Virus record (IMG/VR): IMGVR_UViG_3300021963_000179
Location: 1-51,108 of that record
Source: a virus
Direction: 5' to 3' (one strand)
Length of the DNA: 51,108 nucleotides
Part shown: piece by piece, positions 49,434 through 51,108 of the stretch
Layout of the letters: the number at the start of each line of letters is the position of its first letter
How positions within the stretch are numbered: the first letter of the stretch is position 1
Position numbers and translations under genes: made by a program
Notes under the pieces: model-generated
Database searches by the model: none
What the model saw: only the letters and a program-made list of their open reading frames with translations
What the model was told of the DNA's origin: nothing

Positions 49434-49937
49434 TTAAAAATAATTAAAATTAATATTTGCTCTAATTTGAGCATTTGTACAATTAGTACTGCAATGAGGA
49501 ACTGTTGGATCAAAAAGTAAAAGTCTATTTTCTATAGACTCTATTTTATGTTCATCATTTATTATTGTATATCCATCATTGGTATTTAAATAAAAAATAG
49601 CTCCATTATGTAAAAAATCATAGTCTATATGATTTAAGTTATGATGTAATACATCTGTTCTTGGATATATGTTTCCTTTTATTCTAATTAATGATTTACA
49701 ATTTAAAACTTCTAGGATTGGTATCAATAAATCGTACCAATTACTTTTTTGTGGAGTAAAGTGTTCATAATAATAAAAAAGATGAGTAAAATAACAAACT
49801 TTTTCTATTCCGTTATTGCTAACATTTTTAGTATAATACCAAGGAATAGATCCATTACCAATTATATCTTCTGATATTTTTTTAAAAATATCAGAAGGTA
49901 ATACATCATCATAAATAATAAATTTTTCTTTTGTCAT
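49434..49937 (-). CDS. 2OG-Fe(II) oxygenase, cyanophage type
   Basis: 167 aa. It has H103-I-D105 (NHIDYDFLH), NGAIFYLNTNDGYTII, then ENRLLLFDPTVPHCSTNCTN with H148, and R159 near INFNYF. These are the Fe triad and the 2-oxoglutarate Arg in the order seen for the small cyanophage oxygenases (H.D...YxN..DG.T......N....FD....H.ST..T..R..IN.N). It is far from the structural block, so its target may differ. Substrate unknown; host translation or virion proteins are options. It overlaps the 103-aa gene by 4 bp. Confidence 0.75.
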   Translation of the reverse strand: MTKEKFIIYDDVLPSDIFKKISEDIIGNGSIPWYYTKNVSNNGIEKVCYFTHLFYYYEHFTPQKSNWYDLLIPILEVLNCKSLIRIKGNIYPRTDVLHHNLNHIDYDFLHNGAIFYLNTNDGYTIINDEHKIESIENRLLLFDPTVPHCSTNCTNAQIRANINFNYF

Positions 49938-50245
49938 ATCTTAATAGGTTTTCCTTGTCCTTCAGGAAGTTTGATTTGTTTTGGTTCAAATAAGTTACCA
50001 ATATACTCATCAAATCTTTCTGAACTTACATTATGAACTGCTACAATTTCTGTTGTCGGAAGTACTTTTGGAATCTCAATATCAACAACCTGTCCCATCA
50101 TAAACTTGTTTCTTGTAATGGTTCTATTTTGTGGATCGAATGAAACCATCATAAGAGCATCGGACTCTTCACCACAATCTGCAATCTTTCTTCCAGTCTT
50201 TATTTCGATGACTGAAAAGTAATCTTCACTGTTGTACTTTTTCAT
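49934..50245 (-). CDS. Conserved cyanophage protein of unknown function, 103 aa
   Basis: It reads MKKYNSEDYFSVIEIKTGRK, IADCGEESDALMMVSFDPQN, RTITRNKFMMGQVVDIEIPK, then a Pro-rich end. It looks like a small beta protein. I have seen the IADCG..DALMM.SFDP.NRTITRN core in other cyanophages. It is coupled to the dioxygenase downstream (ATGA) and overlaps the 52-aa ORF upstream by 20 nt. No function can be given. Confidence 0.6.
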   Translation of the reverse strand: MKKYNSEDYFSVIEIKTGRKIADCGEESDALMMVSFDPQNRTITRNKFMMGQVVDIEIPKVLPTTEIVAVHNVSSERFDEYIGNLFEPKQIKLPEGQGKPIKI

Positions 50246-50384
50246 TACTTAAGGTCTTTTGATTATTATAGGTCTTTACTGGTGGTCTGTAAAGTCCAGG
50301 CCAAGTATCGCGGATAATTTCTGCTAGTTTATATGGTGTTTCTGAAGTAATCACATTAATATTAGTATTTAAAAGTTTTTTCAT
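50226..50384 (-). CDS. Small conserved ORF, 52 aa
   Basis: It reads MKKLLNTNINVITSETPYKL, then AEIIRDTWPGLYRPPVKTYN and a polar tail. The DTWPGLYR motif is one I associate with cyanophage short ORFs. It is first gene of a minus-strand transcript from the promoter at 50422-50450. Function unknown. Confidence 0.55.
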   Translation of the reverse strand: MKKLLNTNINVITSETPYKLAEIIRDTWPGLYRPPVKTYNNQKTLSNEKVQQ

Positions 50385-50421
50385 AGATTCCAATATTTAT
50401 GATGAGACTATGGAAAAATTA

Positions 50422-50450
50422 ATTTTATCGTTTCTGCCGTAATTTGGCAA
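50422..50450 (-). promoter_or_regulatory. Sigma70-like promoter
   Basis: The -35 TTGCCA (50450-50445) and -10 TAAAAT (50427-50422) have 17-nt spacing, about 38 nt before the ATG at 50384. One and one mismatches from consensus. It would start the operon of 52- and 103-aa proteins and the dioxygenase. Confidence 0.5.
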
Positions 50451-50502
50451 AGTATTATAATTATTATTTGTTATTTTTATTCAACTTATTTTTAAATAAT
50501 TT

Positions 50503-50510
50503 CATAAATA
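50503..50510 (+). promoter_or_regulatory. Late promoter box (CATAAATA)
   Basis: CATAAATA lies 27 nt before the ATG at 50538, one base from the T4 late consensus and with spacing equal to that of the gp4 promoter. It heads the plus-strand pair of exported proteins. Confidence 0.6.
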
Positions 50511-50537
50511 CTTCCAGTGTTTATTCACAATAAGAAA

Positions 50538-50999
50538 ATGAAAAGACTTCTATTAGCCTTTTCGTTATTCTTCGCAATTCCAGTTAATGCTGCTGAAATT
50601 ACATCTAAAATCACTGATTCCGTTCAATTGAAAGTTGATGGTGCCGCTGTTCAATCAACCCGAATTGGTGCTTCCTATTCAGCGTCAGGAACCAATATCC
50701 AATCCTCATCCTTTGGTGGTGTGGGTGGTGCTGGAACCTACGACATTAATACTCCAGGCCAAGCATTTACTTTCTCGGAAAGTTTCAATGCTGCTGATAC
50801 TCCTGTTACTACCCAAACAGTCACCAACGGTGTTATTGGAACACCAAATCTCTACGGAGATAGTGTAACTCAAGTTGGTGGTGAGAAAGGATCCCTCGCA
50901 GGTACTCTTTCACCAACTGGCGTTCCTACTGTTACTGCTGGTGGTGCTGGTACAAGTGCTACTGCTCAAAGATCCATTGAATTAAGCGTATTCAAATGA
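50538..50999 (+). CDS. Exported beta-rich protein, 153 aa
   Basis: ATG 50538; a GTG at 50517 would add a poor N-terminal extension to the signal peptide. Residues 1-18 (MKRLLLAFSLFFAIPVNA) are a signal peptide cut at VNA. The mature part is Gly/Ser/Thr-rich: SVQLKVDGAAVQSTRIGASY, TNIQSSSFGGVGGAGTYDIN, AGGAGTSATAQRSIELSVFK. The composition is that of an outer-surface or periplasmic beta protein. I know no function. Its stop overlaps the next start (ATGA). A late-expressed, exported phage protein could act in lysis or envelope modification; that is inference. Confidence 0.65.
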   Translation: MKRLLLAFSLFFAIPVNAAEITSKITDSVQLKVDGAAVQSTRIGASYSASGTNIQSSSFGGVGGAGTYDINTPGQAFTFSESFNAADTPVTTQTVTNGVIGTPNLYGDSVTQVGGEKGSLAGTLSPTGVPTVTAGGAGTSATAQRSIELSVFK

Positions 51000-51108
51000 G
51001 ACATTTAACTCCCGCTTTGCTTTTAGCAACGGGAGTCATATGTACTCCCGTTTATGCTGAGAGTGTTGTGCCTAATTTCACTAGAGGTACAATCAATGCA
51101 ACAACAGA
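50996..51108 (+). CDS. Exported protein, N-terminus only (partial)
   Basis: ATG 50996 overlaps the previous stop. The 37 codons seen read MRHLTPALLLATGVICTPVY then AESVVPNFTRGTINATT. Residues 1-21 form a signal peptide with a VYA site. The gene runs off the right edge. Together with the gene before it, it makes a two-gene exported-protein operon. Confidence 0.6.
   Translation, partial: MRHLTPALLLATGVICTPVYAESVVPNFTRGTINATT

Noticed and set aside
50394-50401. CATAAATA on the minus strand as late promoter of the 52-aa gene
   Set aside because: It ends about 10 nt from the ATG, leaving no room for a leader and ribosome site; the sigma70-like promoter at 50422-50450 is preferred.

Overview
The window is part of the genome of a T4-like cyanophage (a contractile-tailed myovirus of marine Synechococcus or Prochlorococcus). 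The DNA is AT-rich and packed with genes that overlap or nearly touch. The phage type follows from recognisable T4 core proteins (gp4, gp5-like and gp27-like hub, gp26-like, gp33, gp48, gp53, gp54-like, gp59, gp32) together with marine-phage and cyanobacterial signatures (PhoH, ThyX, DUF1825-like, DUF4278-like). No photosynthesis gene, tRNA or integrase was seen. All assignments come from reading the proteins; no database search was run.

Layout. (1) 1-28.5 kb, minus strand: a late block of adsorption-apparatus and structural genes. It holds collagen-like and beta-helical fibre proteins (one runs off the left edge, others are 2232, 1695, 617, 584, 567 and 310 aa), small beta-sandwich and coiled-coil partners, three 2-oxoglutarate/Fe(II) oxygenase-fold proteins (one with its iron ligands lost), a DUF4376-like protein and a Mom-like GNAT enzyme. 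(2) 28-37.9 kb, minus strand: the tail-hub block. It holds a split gp5 (OB-fold hub protein and a separate beta-helix needle), a gp27-like hub protein, two large proteins carrying a lysozyme-like and a possible M23-like domain, a gp26-family protein with an apparent programmed -1 frameshift, and a gp54/gp19-like tube initiator. (3) 37.9-41.4 kb, plus strand: gp4, an unknown, gp48, gp53 and a small protein, starting at a consensus T4 late promoter and ending at a bidirectional terminator. (4) 41.4-50.4 kb, minus strand: replication, transcription and nucleotide genes (gp32, DUF1825-like, gp59, gp33, MGME1/RecB-like nuclease, PhoH, ThyX, glutaredoxin, HNH) plus many tiny ORFs behind consensus sigma70-type promoters. 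(5) 50.5 kb to the right edge, plus strand: two exported proteins behind a late promoter.

How it fits together. Sigma70-like promoters (42649-42677, 46619-46647, 47159-47188, 50422-50450) sit before replication or small early genes. TATAAATA-like boxes sit before virion genes, matching T4 logic in which gp33 (encoded here) supports late transcription. The best candidate for something not previously described is at 36370-36391: an internal GGAGG exactly 10 nt before a U UUU UUC heptamer, two codons before the stop of the gp26-like gene. It leads in frame into a 55-aa ORF that has no ribosome site of its own. This is the architecture of lambda G/GT tail-assembly-chaperone frameshifting, in a T4-like hub operon. 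A second theme is the pairing of a collagen-like protein rich in X-Pro-Gly with several prolyl-hydroxylase-like enzymes.
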